Positions 16,864-23,754 of a DNA stretch of 33,387 nucleotides are shown here, piece by piece (position 1 is the first letter of the stretch; each line of letters begins with the position of its first letter). Source of the DNA: Prevotellaceae bacterium (lineage in GTDB: Bacteria > Bacteroidota > Bacteroidia > Bacteroidales > Paludibacteraceae); NCBI GenBank assembly GCA_020636675.1, contig JACJXK010000028.1:1-33387 (forward strand). Reading direction: 5' to 3'. The position numbers and the translations under genes were made by a program. The notes under the pieces are model-generated. The model did not search any database. It saw nothing but the letters and a program-made list of their open reading frames with translations, and was not told the DNA's origin.

Positions 16864-17406
16864 GGTTTGTCTGTCGTTGCGATGGCTTATGCGATAGGTG
16901 GTATATCGGGTTGCCATATCAACCCTGCCATTACGTTGGGCTGTTTTCTGTCCGGACGTATGTCCGGCAAGGATGCCGGCATGTATATGCTGTTTCAGGT
17001 GATTGGCGCGTTCGTCGCTTCGGGCATCCTGTTTCTTCTGACCTCTAATGTCGACATGGATTATGCGACTAAGACGGGAGCAAATGCGTGTAGTTCGGTC
17101 GCCGGAGGTTTCATTGCAGAGGTGGTTTTCACCTTTGTCTTTGTGCTGGTGGTTTTAGGTACGACGGATGCCAAGAAAGGCGCGGGCAACTTTGCGGGAT
17201 TGGCTATCGGCTTGTCTCTTGTCCTTGTGCATATCGTGTGCATTCCGATTACGGGTACATCCGTCAATCCCGCACGTAGTATAGCACCAGCGGTATTTGA
17301 AGGGGGTGAGGCCCTTTCCCAATTGTGGATTTTCATTGTGGCTCCTTTCGTTGGCGCCGCATTGTCTGCCGTCGTTTGGAAACTTTTGTCTGCCGACGAA
17401 AAATAA
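16864..17406 (+). pseudogene. aquaporin/MIP channel gene, 3' fragment (IS-interrupted)
   Basis: This is the remaining 180 codons of the split aquaporin. Both pore-forming NPA motifs are here: GCHINPAITLG and TSVNPARSIAPAVFEGG. The aromatic/arginine filter Arg follows the second NPA. Helices such as GGFIAEVVFTFVFVLVVLGT and LWIFIVAPFVGAALSAVVWK are intact. Translation from the TTG at 16867 would lack the first helix, so a working channel is unlikely. The target-site copy ATTCGCTT sits directly at the left junction. Confidence 0.92.
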
Positions 17407-17441
17407 GGAAAGTGGCTTCTCTTTTATAACGATGAGAATGC

Positions 17442-17475
17442 AGCGGATTGCCGACTTTGCCGACAATCCGCTTCT
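17442..17475 (+). terminator. possible terminator after the aquaporin gene
   Basis: AGCGGATTG (17442-17450) pairs with CAATCCGCT (17464-17472) around a 13-nt loop. The tail is only moderately T-rich. Confidence 0.4.
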
Positions 17476-17544
17476 TATATTGGAACATGCTCTTTTTTTT
17501 CAGAAAAAGTGGTCTTGAAATTTTCTATATACATTTTTATAATA

Positions 17545-17552
17545 TATTTTTG
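17545..17552 (+). promoter_or_regulatory. -7 box upstream of the TPR protein gene
   Basis: TATTTTTG matches TAnnTTTG, 43 nt before the ATG. An upstream TTG at 17515 gives a spacer of about 27 nt, longer than ideal. Confidence 0.45.
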
Positions 17553-17595
17553 TGCTTTGAAAAACTGAAATTTATAACCTCAGGATAAGAAAAAT

Positions 17596-18270
17596 ATGTC
17601 AGAAAAGAAAGAGACTCAGATTGAAGGGTTTGAGAATGTGCAAAATGCATTGGGCAAATCGGAGGCGTTTGTTGAACATAACCAGAAGCCGTTGATGATT
17701 GGCGTAGGTGCGATAGTTTTATTGGTTTGTGCCGTGTTGTGCTACAAGACGTACTATGTTGCTCCTAGAGAACAGGCGGCGGAGAGTGTTATCTATAAGG
17801 CAGAGCAATATTTTGCCCGTGATTCCTTTCGGTTGGCATTGAATGGAGATGACAATGTGATGGGATTCCTTGATATTATAGATGAATACGGATCAACCAA
17901 ATCAGGAAAGTTAGCCAAGGTATATGCCGGACTGTGCTACAAGAATATGGGTGAGTATGAGAATGCCATCAAATATCTGAAGACATTGGATGCTGATGAT
18001 GAGTTGCTGACTCCCGCAGTAAAGGGCTCTATCGGTGACTGCTATTTTGAGTTGGGAGAGAATGGCAAGGCAATCGACTTTTATAAGAAAGCCGCTGCTG
18101 TAGATAATGAGATGATTTCTCCTATTTATCTTCAACGTGCGGGTGTTGTCTATCTTTCGGAAGGTAAGAATGCGGAGGCTTTGGCTTTGTTTAATGAGTT
18201 GAAGGAAAAATATCCGAACACTATGTTGGGCAATGGTGTTGATAAGTACATCGAACTTGCAAGCAAATAA
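17596..18270 (+). CDS. membrane-anchored tetratricopeptide repeat protein (YfgM-like)
   Basis: The 224-residue protein has a short cytoplasmic N-terminus and one transmembrane helix (PLMIGVGAIVLLVCAVLCYK, about residues 35-54). A periplasmic TPR region follows (YAGLCYKNMGEYENAIKYL, GDCYFELGENGKAIDFYKKA, GVVYLSEGKNAEALALFNEL). The layout resembles YfgM/BamD-like helper proteins that bind other envelope proteins, but no partner is visible. It has its own -7 box and is followed by a strong terminator before ribH. The start ATG is supported by the lack of any hydrophobic extension upstream. Confidence 0.85.
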   Translation: MSEKKETQIEGFENVQNALGKSEAFVEHNQKPLMIGVGAIVLLVCAVLCYKTYYVAPREQAAESVIYKAEQYFARDSFRLALNGDDNVMGFLDIIDEYGSTKSGKLAKVYAGLCYKNMGEYENAIKYLKTLDADDELLTPAVKGSIGDCYFELGENGKAIDFYKKAAAVDNEMISPIYLQRAGVVYLSEGKNAEALALFNELKEKYPNTMLGNGVDKYIELASK

Positions 18271-18291
18271 AAACATGTGATATAAAAGGGG

Positions 18292-18326
18292 AAGCTGCTG
18301 CAAAAAGGCAGCTTTCTTTGTTTTCA
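18292..18326 (+). terminator. rho-independent terminator between the TPR gene and ribH
   Basis: AAGCTGC (18292-18298) pairs with GCAGCTT (18308-18314), followed by a T-rich tail. ribH starts 40 nt further on, so ribH either has its own promoter here or depends on read-through. Confidence 0.7.
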
Positions 18327-18365
18327 AACGGTTTATTGTTATTCATTTTAAAATAGAAAAAATAT

Positions 18366-18854
18366 ATGGCTACGGTAGATTTGTCCAGTTATGACCCTAA
18401 TCTGGTTCCTGACGCTAAAGATATGACTTTTGGTATTGTTGTCTCCGATTGGAACTCGGAAGTGACCCATGCTTTGCTAAAAGGTGCCTATGATACGCTC
18501 GTGAAACATGGAGCTAAACAAAAAAACATTAAGGTATGTCATGTGCCGGGTAGTTTCGAACTGATATTTGGCTCGCAACAGTTGGCCGACGCTACGGATG
18601 TGGATGCTGTTATTGCCTTGGGTAGTGTGGTTAGAGGCGGAACTCCACATTTTGATTATGTATGTCAGGGCACCACCAACGGCTTGGCTAAATTGAACGC
18701 AGAATACGATATTCCATTCATTTTCGGGCTCTTGACTACTGATGATATGCAGCAGGCATTGGATAGGGCAGGAGGCATAAATGGTAACAAAGGTACGGAA
18801 TGTGCAATTACTGCAATAAAAATGGTGGATTTTGTTTGGAAGTTACGAAAATAA
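18366..18854 (+). CDS. ribH: 6,7-dimethyl-8-ribityllumazine synthase
   Basis: This 162-residue enzyme condenses 5-amino-6-ribitylaminouracil with 3,4-dihydroxybutanone 4-phosphate in the penultimate step of riboflavin synthesis. It is cytoplasmic and normally assembles into pentamers or a capsid. Key motifs are FGIVVSDWNSEVTHALLKGA, VPGSFELIFGSQQL, ALGSVVRGGTPHFDYVC with the catalytic His, IPFIFGLLTTDD and the C-terminal DRAGGINGNKGTECA. Length is normal. No FMN riboswitch is apparent in the short leader. Two tRNA genes lie about 40 nt downstream. Confidence 0.97.
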   Translation: MATVDLSSYDPNLVPDAKDMTFGIVVSDWNSEVTHALLKGAYDTLVKHGAKQKNIKVCHVPGSFELIFGSQQLADATDVDAVIALGSVVRGGTPHFDYVCQGTTNGLAKLNAEYDIPFIFGLLTTDDMQQALDRAGGINGNKGTECAITAIKMVDFVWKLRK

Positions 18855-18890
18855 TCGTACCTTCGCATCGCGTTTGAGAGATAACGCTTC

Positions 18891-18973
18891 GGGCGAATAC
18901 CAGAGTGGCCAAATGGGGCAGACTGTAAATCTGCTGGCTTACGCCTTCGGTGGTTCGAATCCATCTTCGCCCA
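18891..18973 (+). tRNA. tRNA-Tyr (GTA)
   Basis: This is an 83-nt class II tRNA. The acceptor arms GGGCGAA and TTCGCCC pair, the anticodon loop is CTGTAAA with anticodon GTA, there is a long variable arm, and the T arm contains GGTTCGAATCC. CCA is not encoded. Confidence 0.96.
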
Positions 18974-18996
18974 CGAATCTGTAAAGATTCCAAATT

Positions 18997-19069
18997 GCGG
19001 AAGTAGCTCAGTCGATAGAGCATTAGCCTTCCAAGCTGAGGGTCGCGGGTTTGAATCCCGTCTTCCGCT
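18997..19069 (+). tRNA. tRNA-Gly (TCC)
   Basis: This is a 73-nt tRNA. The acceptor arms GCGGAAG and CTTCCGC pair, the anticodon loop CTTCCAA gives TCC, and the T arm is CGGGTTTGAATCCCG. CCA is not encoded. It is 23 nt after tRNA-Tyr and probably shares its transcript. Confidence 0.96.
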
Positions 19070-19075
19070 CTCGAA

Positions 19076-19105
19076 AAAAGCCGATCTGAAAAGATCGGCT
19101 TTTCT
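19076..19105 (+). terminator. rho-independent terminator after the tRNA pair
   Basis: AAAAGCCGATC pairs with GATCGGCTTTT around TGAAAA, starting 6 nt after tRNA-Gly. Confidence 0.88.
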
Positions 19106-19188
19106 GTTTTCCAAATATTGCATAGATAGCGCAATCCCGTAGTAATAAAAAATAGGCAGGTGTCGTTTGTAAATCTAACCACACTGTC

Positions 19189-19259
19189 GGCAAGCGTACA
19201 CTTGCCATTGTCTGCGGAGGAGTGGAGGTGCGCGCCGCAGTTTGCCGGGGCGCATTTTT
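19189..19259 (+). other. palindrome and terminator-like hairpin upstream of the alcohol dehydrogenase
   Basis: The 19106-19418 gap holds no gene. GGCAAG (19189-19194) and CTTGCC (19201-19206) form a short palindrome that could be an operator. TGCGC (19229-19233) and GCGCA (19250-19254), extended by a CC/GG pairing, form a hairpin followed by five T, like a terminator or leader attenuator. The GC-rich patch stands out from its AT-rich surroundings. Neither role can be proven. Confidence 0.35.
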
Positions 19260-19418
19260 ACTGTTACTAAAAAGACTCTTTTTTGTTCGCTTGTCAAATT
19301 TTGGTTATTTTTACGGACTTCAATTTTGTGTGGTTCATGGTGGGATTTTTCCTCCCCTTGGATGAATTATATGGAAGTGTTGGTCATGATAGTATAAATG
19401 CTTTAGTTTCTTATTTTA

Positions 19419-20585
19419 ATGGAAAATTTCACTTTTTACAGTCCGACGAAATTCGTCTTTGGACAAGATACGGAAAACGAGTGCGGTAATTTGATCAGGT
19501 CGTTTGGCGGATCAAGAGTCTTGGTGCACTATGGCGGTGGTTCTGTGGTGCGCTCTGGATTGCTGGATAGGGTGAAGGCTTCATTGTCGGCTTCCGGCTT
19601 GTGCTTTTGTGAGTTGGGTGGCGTTTGTCCTAACCCTCGCGACACGAAGGTTTATGAAGGTATAGAGCTTTGTGTGAAGGAAAAGATCGACTTCATATTG
19701 GCGGTCGGCGGAGGTTCTACCATTGATTCGGCGAAGGCGATAGCCATGGGTGTCCCTTATGATGGCGATTTTTGGGATTTCTATTCGGGAAAGGCGCCTC
19801 AGACGGCGTTGCCTGTTGGCACGGTGCTTACTATAGCTGCCGCAGGTAGTGAAGGTTCCGGCGATTCTGTCATCACAAAGGAGTCTGGCATGTTGAAGCG
19901 TGGCGCTTCAGGTGAGTGTATCCGTCCGAAGTTTTCTGTCCTGAATCCGGAGCTTACAACTACATTGCCGCCTTTCCAGACGGCTTGCGGCGCAACAGAC
20001 ATCATGGCGCATGTGTTTGAACGTTACTTCACGAATACTCGTGATGTGGAGACGACAGACCGTCTTTGCGAGGCAGTGCTGCTTGCCATGATAAACGAGA
20101 CTCCGAAGGTGGTCGCCAATCCGAAGGATTACCAGGCGCGTGCCAATGTCATGTGGGCTGGTATGGTGGCCCACAATAACATCGTGGGGGTAGGTCGTAA
20201 GCAGGATTGGAATAGTCACGGCATAGAACATGAATTGTCTGCCCTTTATGACTGTGCCCATGGTGCGGGGTTGGCTGTTGTCATGCCGGCTTGGATGACT
20301 TATGTGCTAGATCATGATGTGATGCGTTTCGCTCAGATGGCTTGTCGCGTTTGGGGATGCAAGATGGATTTTGCGAATCCAAGAACGACAGCTCTTGAGG
20401 GAATCTCGGCGTTTAGACGTTTTCTGAAAACGATAGGTATGCCGTTGACCTTCTCTGAACTGGGTGCCAAGGAAGAGGATATTCCTACGTTGGTGAATAA
20501 TTTCGGTCTTGGCGATGGCAAAACTGGCGGATTTGTCAGCTTGTCTAGCGAGGATGTCGCAAACATCTATCGTTTGGCGTTGTGA
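19419..20585 (+). CDS. iron/zinc-containing alcohol dehydrogenase, YqhD/BDH type
   Basis: This 388-residue NADPH-dependent aldehyde reductase or butanol dehydrogenase starts MENFTFYSPTKFVFGQDTE, typical of the YqhD/BDH branch. The nucleotide motif is VGGGSTIDSAKA (residues 97-107). The metal ligands Asp194, His198 (ATDIMAHVFE), His267 (WNSHGIEHEL) and His281 (DCAHGAGLAV) fall at the same residue numbers as in E. coli YqhD. It probably reduces toxic aldehydes or runs fermentative reduction in the cytoplasm. It is monocistronic, and its last 19 bases overlap the 3' end of a convergent small ORF. Confidence 0.94.
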   Translation: MENFTFYSPTKFVFGQDTENECGNLIRSFGGSRVLVHYGGGSVVRSGLLDRVKASLSASGLCFCELGGVCPNPRDTKVYEGIELCVKEKIDFILAVGGGSTIDSAKAIAMGVPYDGDFWDFYSGKAPQTALPVGTVLTIAAAGSEGSGDSVITKESGMLKRGASGECIRPKFSVLNPELTTTLPPFQTACGATDIMAHVFERYFTNTRDVETTDRLCEAVLLAMINETPKVVANPKDYQARANVMWAGMVAHNNIVGVGRKQDWNSHGIEHELSALYDCAHGAGLAVVMPAWMTYVLDHDVMRFAQMACRVWGCKMDFANPRTTALEGISAFRRFLKTIGMPLTFSELGAKEEDIPTLVNNFGLGDGKTGGFVSLSSEDVANIYRLAL

Positions 20586-20704
20586 GAGGATAATTCTTCA
20601 ACTGTCATTCTTTCATTCTCTAAATCAAAAGAGAAGTGTCCTGTTTCATTGGCATGTACAGTCAAAGAAAAAAGAAGGAATAGTGCGTATGCAATTCTTT
20701 TCAT
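20567..20704 (-). CDS. 45-residue putative secreted peptide
   Basis: This minus-strand ORF of 45 codons begins MKRIAYALFLLFSLTVHA, a textbook signal peptide. A charged mature part of about 27 residues follows (NETGHFSFDL, then ENERMTVEELSSHNAKR) and ends at TAG 20567-20569. A perfect -7 box lies 47 nt upstream. The 3' end overlaps the dehydrogenase gene in the convergent sense. No known family is recognised. It may be a genuine small exported peptide or the surviving 5' end of a truncated exported protein; placement beside an IS element fits the second view. Base composition is AT-rich. Confidence 0.5.
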   Translation of the reverse strand: MKRIAYALFLLFSLTVHANETGHFSFDLENERMTVEELSSHNAKR

Positions 20705-20750
20705 AATGATTGCTGTGTTGTATTGTATGGTACAATTATGTTATGTTTTG

Positions 20751-20758
20751 CAAATATA
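20751..20758 (-). promoter_or_regulatory. -7 box for the small secreted-peptide ORF
   Basis: The minus strand reads TATATTTG followed by C, a perfect TAnnTTTG box, with the ATG about 47 nt downstream. No clear -33 TTG is seen. Confidence 0.5.
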
Positions 20759-20850
20759 GTTTAAAAAAAACATCGATGCTGTTTTTTTATAAAAAGGAGT
20801 GTATAAAAGCGCTATGAAAAATACTGTTATTTTTTTTGATTTTTTTAATC

Positions 20851-20858
20851 TATATTTG
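20851..20858 (+). promoter_or_regulatory. plus-strand -7 box pointing into the second IS element
   Basis: TATATTTG followed by CG is a perfect -7 box. Downstream are only 11- and 7-codon ORFs before the IS starts near 20956, so the original target of this promoter is missing or separated by the insertion. Confidence 0.4.
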
Positions 20859-20955
20859 CGGTTGAAATTACTTGTATGTGGATTTTAATGAAACGTTTGG
20901 TTCTTTACCAATCAACAGCATGAAATTTTATTCATCAAAATAGGATTAAAATTTA

Positions 20956-22022
20956 TGATAATCCGCAATACGGACTAAGAAAATCCCAATCTCTTGTTGT
21001 ATACTCGATGCTTAAAATCAGTGACGTAACCGACAGAGGCAGACAGTAGACGGTCAAATTGCCGTTCCCCGAAGTACCGTCGGTTGAACTTGTAGCAGAA
21101 CTCGTTCAGATACTCCTGAAGGTATTCCGGCTTGATGCCATGGTATATGCCCGCAAGCCGCGTCTTGGCGTTGGATATCGCTATGTGGACCCATGGAAGA
21201 ACCTTGCCTATGTCCTCGGCATTAATCTTACGTCCGGAATACTCCTTGAAGATGTCCGGGAAATGAACGTGCGATTTCGTGCCGTCGCCCACCACGGACG
21301 AATCCTTGTCGACCTTCACCTTCACCACGCCATCTATCGTGTCCGCCTTCGCATCCGGGATGACGACCATCTTGATGTGGTTGACCTTCTTCTCCTTCTT
21401 GCCTGGTTTCGGATTTTCGACGGACTCGCTTTCCGCCATCACAAGCACCTTCGTCTTGGATTGGCTGCCGGCTCCCCGTTTTGGGGCGTCGTCCTTCTCT
21501 TCTTCCTTCACCTCCGTGGAAAAGAAGCCTTCGTCTATCTCGACATTGCCCTTCAACGTGTATTTCCCGTCCCTTTTGCCCATGACGCTGCGCAGCTTGT
21601 GGAGCATCTCCCATACGGGTTGGTAGCGCTTGTGCCCCAACTGCCGCTGGAGTTCGAGTGCGGAGAACGTGTTCTTGGTGGCAGTCAGCAGGTGCATGGT
21701 CACGAACCAGTATCGGAACGGAAGCTTCGAGTTTTCCATTACCGTGCCCTTTCGGATGCTTTCCCTATGATGGCACTTCTTGCATTCGTAGCAGAGCTTG
21801 TCTCCCTTCCAGTACCATTCCTTGTGCCCGCATTTGGGACAGACGTGGACATCTCTCTCCCTTAACTCCCTCAATTTTGCGATGCAAGACTCCTCGTCCG
21901 GATATTTTTGTGTGAACTCCAACAATTTCATTTCAATGCCGATTTTATATATGCTCAAAGTTAGCGTTTATGCCGGGTTTATGCAAATTTTCAGTGGGAC
22001 ATATTGCGGATTATCATAAAAA
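20956..22022 (-). mobile_element. second IS1595-family insertion sequence
   Basis: A 19-bp perfect terminal inverted repeat TTTATGATAATCCGCAATA occurs at 20952-20970 and, inverted, at 22002-22020. An 8-bp AAAATTTA at 20948-20955 and 22023-22030 is the best candidate target duplication, giving an element of about 1067 bp. The exact ends are ambiguous because the flanks are A/T runs. It is a different IS species from the one in the aquaporin gene. Confidence 0.85.
20975..21931 (-). CDS. IS1595-family (ISXO2-like) DDE transposase, second type
   Basis: The protein is about 318 residues from ATG 21931 (MKLLEFTQKYPDEESCIAKL); an upstream in-frame start at 21958 is less likely. The zinc ribbon is HVCPKCGHKEWYW and CYECKKCHHRES. 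The catalytic domain has Asp in NVEIDEGFFS, Asp in SSVVGDGTKSHVHF and the tail FCYKFNRRYFGERQFDRLL. The frame is intact. It shares overall layout with the first transposase, including the poly-charged linker and RGAGSQSKTKVLVMAES, but differs at many positions. Confidence 0.93.
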   Translation of the reverse strand: MKLLEFTQKYPDEESCIAKLRELRERDVHVCPKCGHKEWYWKGDKLCYECKKCHHRESIRKGTVMENSKLPFRYWFVTMHLLTATKNTFSALELQRQLGHKRYQPVWEMLHKLRSVMGKRDGKYTLKGNVEIDEGFFSTEVKEEEKDDAPKRGAGSQSKTKVLVMAESESVENPKPGKKEKKVNHIKMVVIPDAKADTIDGVVKVKVDKDSSVVGDGTKSHVHFPDIFKEYSGRKINAEDIGKVLPWVHIAISNAKTRLAGIYHGIKPEYLQEYLNEFCYKFNRRYFGERQFDRLLSASVGYVTDFKHRVYNKRLGFS

Positions 22023-22382
22023 AAATTTATTCATAATATAAATTTTGTGTTTGCTAATTAAAAAATCCCCTTTCTGAAATCTTTTATCGGACGGATGGAC
22101 TAATGCCCGTTTTGTCTTCTGATAGATGTGTTTCTCAACGAAGTATCTCGAATCTTTAAATGTGAGATTATCTGAAAATTCACAAAAATAGTTATATTAT
22201 TGTCGTTGTATGTTGATGTTTGATAAAAAAACAAAATTTTGATGGCGTCATAGTATATTTTGCAGTCTCAAAAAACCATTGCTTTCTAAGAAATCAGTAA
22301 AAATGGTTGTTATATCAGTAATTCGGATAAACGGGAAATGAAAGTTCCGTGCTATTTTAGCGACGTGAATCATAATACATAT

Positions 22383-22497
22383 ATGAGAAAGATAGTTCTA
22401 ATAATTGGTGCGGTTGTGATGGCTATTATACGGCTTGCGCTGCACAATCTAAGAAATCAAAGGGAAAAGTAAATGCCATAGGCATTATCTCTTTGTA
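22383..22497 (+). pseudogene. frameshifted remnant of an exported protein's 5' end
   Basis: ATG 22383 opens MRKIVLIIGAVVMA, a signal-peptide-like start, but that frame then reads IIRLALHNLRNQREK and stops. In a second frame the same DNA gives TACAAQSKKSKGK, which looks like the natural continuation of a lipoprotein-type signal. One indel near 22427 would explain this. The rest of the gene is replaced by repeat sequence. The 22031-22382 stretch before it shows no gene; it is AT-rich and holds only a minus-strand -7-like box at 22183-22190. Confidence 0.45.
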
Positions 22498-22539
22498 GAG
22501 GTGGAAATAGGCATCGGCAACCGCATTCCGGAGGAATGC
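22473..22539 (+). repeat. two-palindrome structured element, copy 3 (diverged)
   Basis: ATGCC-ATA-GGCAT (22473-22485) is followed by TCTCTTTGTAGA and GCATTCC-GGA-GGAATGC (22523-22539). Relative to copies 1 and 2 the first stem has a C-to-G change on one side matched by G-to-C on the other, so pairing is kept. Confidence 0.6.
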
Positions 22540-22580
22540 ACCATACACGACAATTATTTCCGTCCTCCTGCCGGACGGGC

Positions 22581-22610
22581 ACTTACTTTTCTCCGGCAAG
22601 AAAAGTAAGT
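22581..22610 (+). repeat. 12-bp-stem hairpin element, copy 2
   Basis: ACTTACTTTTCT pairs with AGAAAAGTAAGT around CCGGCA. It matches the hairpin at 8111-8142 with two compensated stem changes and again follows a two-palindrome element. Confidence 0.6.
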
Positions 22611-22668
22611 TTCAAGATGTTTTGAACTTTAGTAAGATGTTTTTTTCATGATCATTAAAGATGAACGT

Positions 22669-23496
22669 ATGAATTATAAATCAATCACGATGGCAATGGT
22701 GCTATCAATAACAGCAATGACAATGAATGGACAGGAAAAGATAAAGCAGACAGCGGGTCGTGACCAACTTGGTGACTTTGCTCCTAAGTTTGCGGAGATA
22801 AATGACGACGTGCTCTTCGGTGAGGTGTGGAGCAGAACCGATAAGCTCGGACTTCGAGACCGTAGCATGATTACCGTTACAAGTTTGGTGAGCATGGGCA
22901 TAACCGATGCTTCGTTGAAATACCATCTACAGAGTGCCAAAAACAACGGGATTACGCGTGTTGAGATAGCGGAGATGCTTACCCATGTCGGTTTTTATGC
23001 CGGTTGGCCGAAAGCTTGGGCGGCATTTAGGTTGGCCAAGGAGGTCTGGAATGCGGATTCGGTAACGGTGGCTGACGCTAAGATGGTTTTCGAGCGCGAG
23101 ATGATGTTCCCGATAGGGAAACCGAATGACGCCTTCTCTAAATATTTCATCGGGCGGAGCTACTTGGCGCCATTGTCCACATCGCAGGTCGGTATCTATA
23201 ATGTGAGTTTTGAACCCGGCTGCCGTAACAATTGGCACGTCCATCATGCCACGAAGGGGGGCGGACAAATCCTTGTTTGTGTCGCTGGCCGTGGTTGGTA
23301 CCAAGAAAGTGGCAAGCCTGCACAACGACTGCTTCCGGGCGATGTGGTGAATATTCCGGCAGGGGTGAAGCATTGGCATGGAGCCGCTGCCGATAGCTGG
23401 TTCGCACATCTTGCCATTGAGGTGGAAGGTGAAAATACCAGCAACGAATGGCTGGAGCCTGTTTCTGACGAAGAGTATGCGGGCTTGTCTAAATAA
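22669..23496 (+). CDS. exported carboxymuconolactone decarboxylase-like/cupin fusion protein
   Basis: The 275-residue protein has a short hydrophobic N-terminus (MNYKSITMAMVLSITAMTMN), then a CMD/AhpD-fold domain at about 35-130 (VWSRTDKLGLRDRSMITVTS, then NGITRVEIAEMLTHVGFYAG). A C-terminal cupin follows at about 165-255. The cupin has His190 and His192 in NNWHVHHATKGGGQ, Gln200 where Glu is usual, and PGDVVNIPAGVKHWH with His235, so a metal site is likely. The CMD part lacks the CxxC of AhpD, so peroxidase activity is unlikely. Substrate is unknown. I prefer ATG 22669, where the leader begins, over ATG 22648. It is monocistronic and preceded by repeats. Confidence 0.85.
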   Translation: MNYKSITMAMVLSITAMTMNGQEKIKQTAGRDQLGDFAPKFAEINDDVLFGEVWSRTDKLGLRDRSMITVTSLVSMGITDASLKYHLQSAKNNGITRVEIAEMLTHVGFYAGWPKAWAAFRLAKEVWNADSVTVADAKMVFEREMMFPIGKPNDAFSKYFIGRSYLAPLSTSQVGIYNVSFEPGCRNNWHVHHATKGGGQILVCVAGRGWYQESGKPAQRLLPGDVVNIPAGVKHWHGAAADSWFAHLAIEVEGENTSNEWLEPVSDEEYAGLSK

Positions 23497-23540
23497 TGGA
23501 TAATGGAGAGTATGTGCGGTTGGTCGGAAGAAAACTATGA

Positions 23541-23573
23541 CATCAGCAAAAGAGCGTTTATCTTTTGCTGATG
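23541..23573 (+). terminator. long perfect hairpin after the CMD/cupin gene
   Basis: CATCAGCAAAAGA (23541-23553) pairs over 13 bp with TCTTTTGCTGATG (23561-23573). It is 44 nt after the stop and lacks a real T tail, so it may be an mRNA 3'-end stabiliser rather than a classic terminator. Confidence 0.5.
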
Positions 23574-23698
23574 ATAGTCCTTTCTAATCGGAGTTCAAGT
23601 GGTCGCATCAGAGAGTACTGGTCCGTATCTCTGAATGCGCCCCATTTAGGGAAAAATATTGTAGCACCTATGCCGTATGTGCTATGTCCGTTTTATGA

Positions 23699-23733
23699 GA
23701 AAAAAAGAGCGGAGGCTTGTGGCTTCCGCTCTT
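23699..23733 (-). terminator. rho-independent terminator of the dsbD-nitroreductase unit
   Basis: On the minus strand AAGAGCGGAAGC pairs with GCCTCCGCTCTT with one weak pair and is followed by a T run. It lies 22 nt past the nitroreductase stop. Confidence 0.8.
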
Positions 23734-23754
23734 CTGTAAATATCACATTTCCTA

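Noticed and set aside
18326..18366. FMN riboswitch upstream of ribH
   Set aside because: Only 40 nt separate the terminator and the start codon, far too short for the conserved RFN structure.
18665..19182. Minus-strand ORFs over the tRNA pair
   Set aside because: Their translations contain the well-known spurious phrases (such as RRDSNPRPSAWK and RWIRTTEG) that arise from reading tRNA genes backwards.
21059..21865. 268-codon plus-strand ORF within the second IS
   Set aside because: It is antisense to a clear IS1595 transposase with zinc ribbon and catalytic Asp residues.
22031..22200. About 55-codon open minus-strand frame next to the second IS
   Set aside because: It has no start codon near its upstream end and no recognisable motif, and it stops right at the IS edge; not enough to call a gene.
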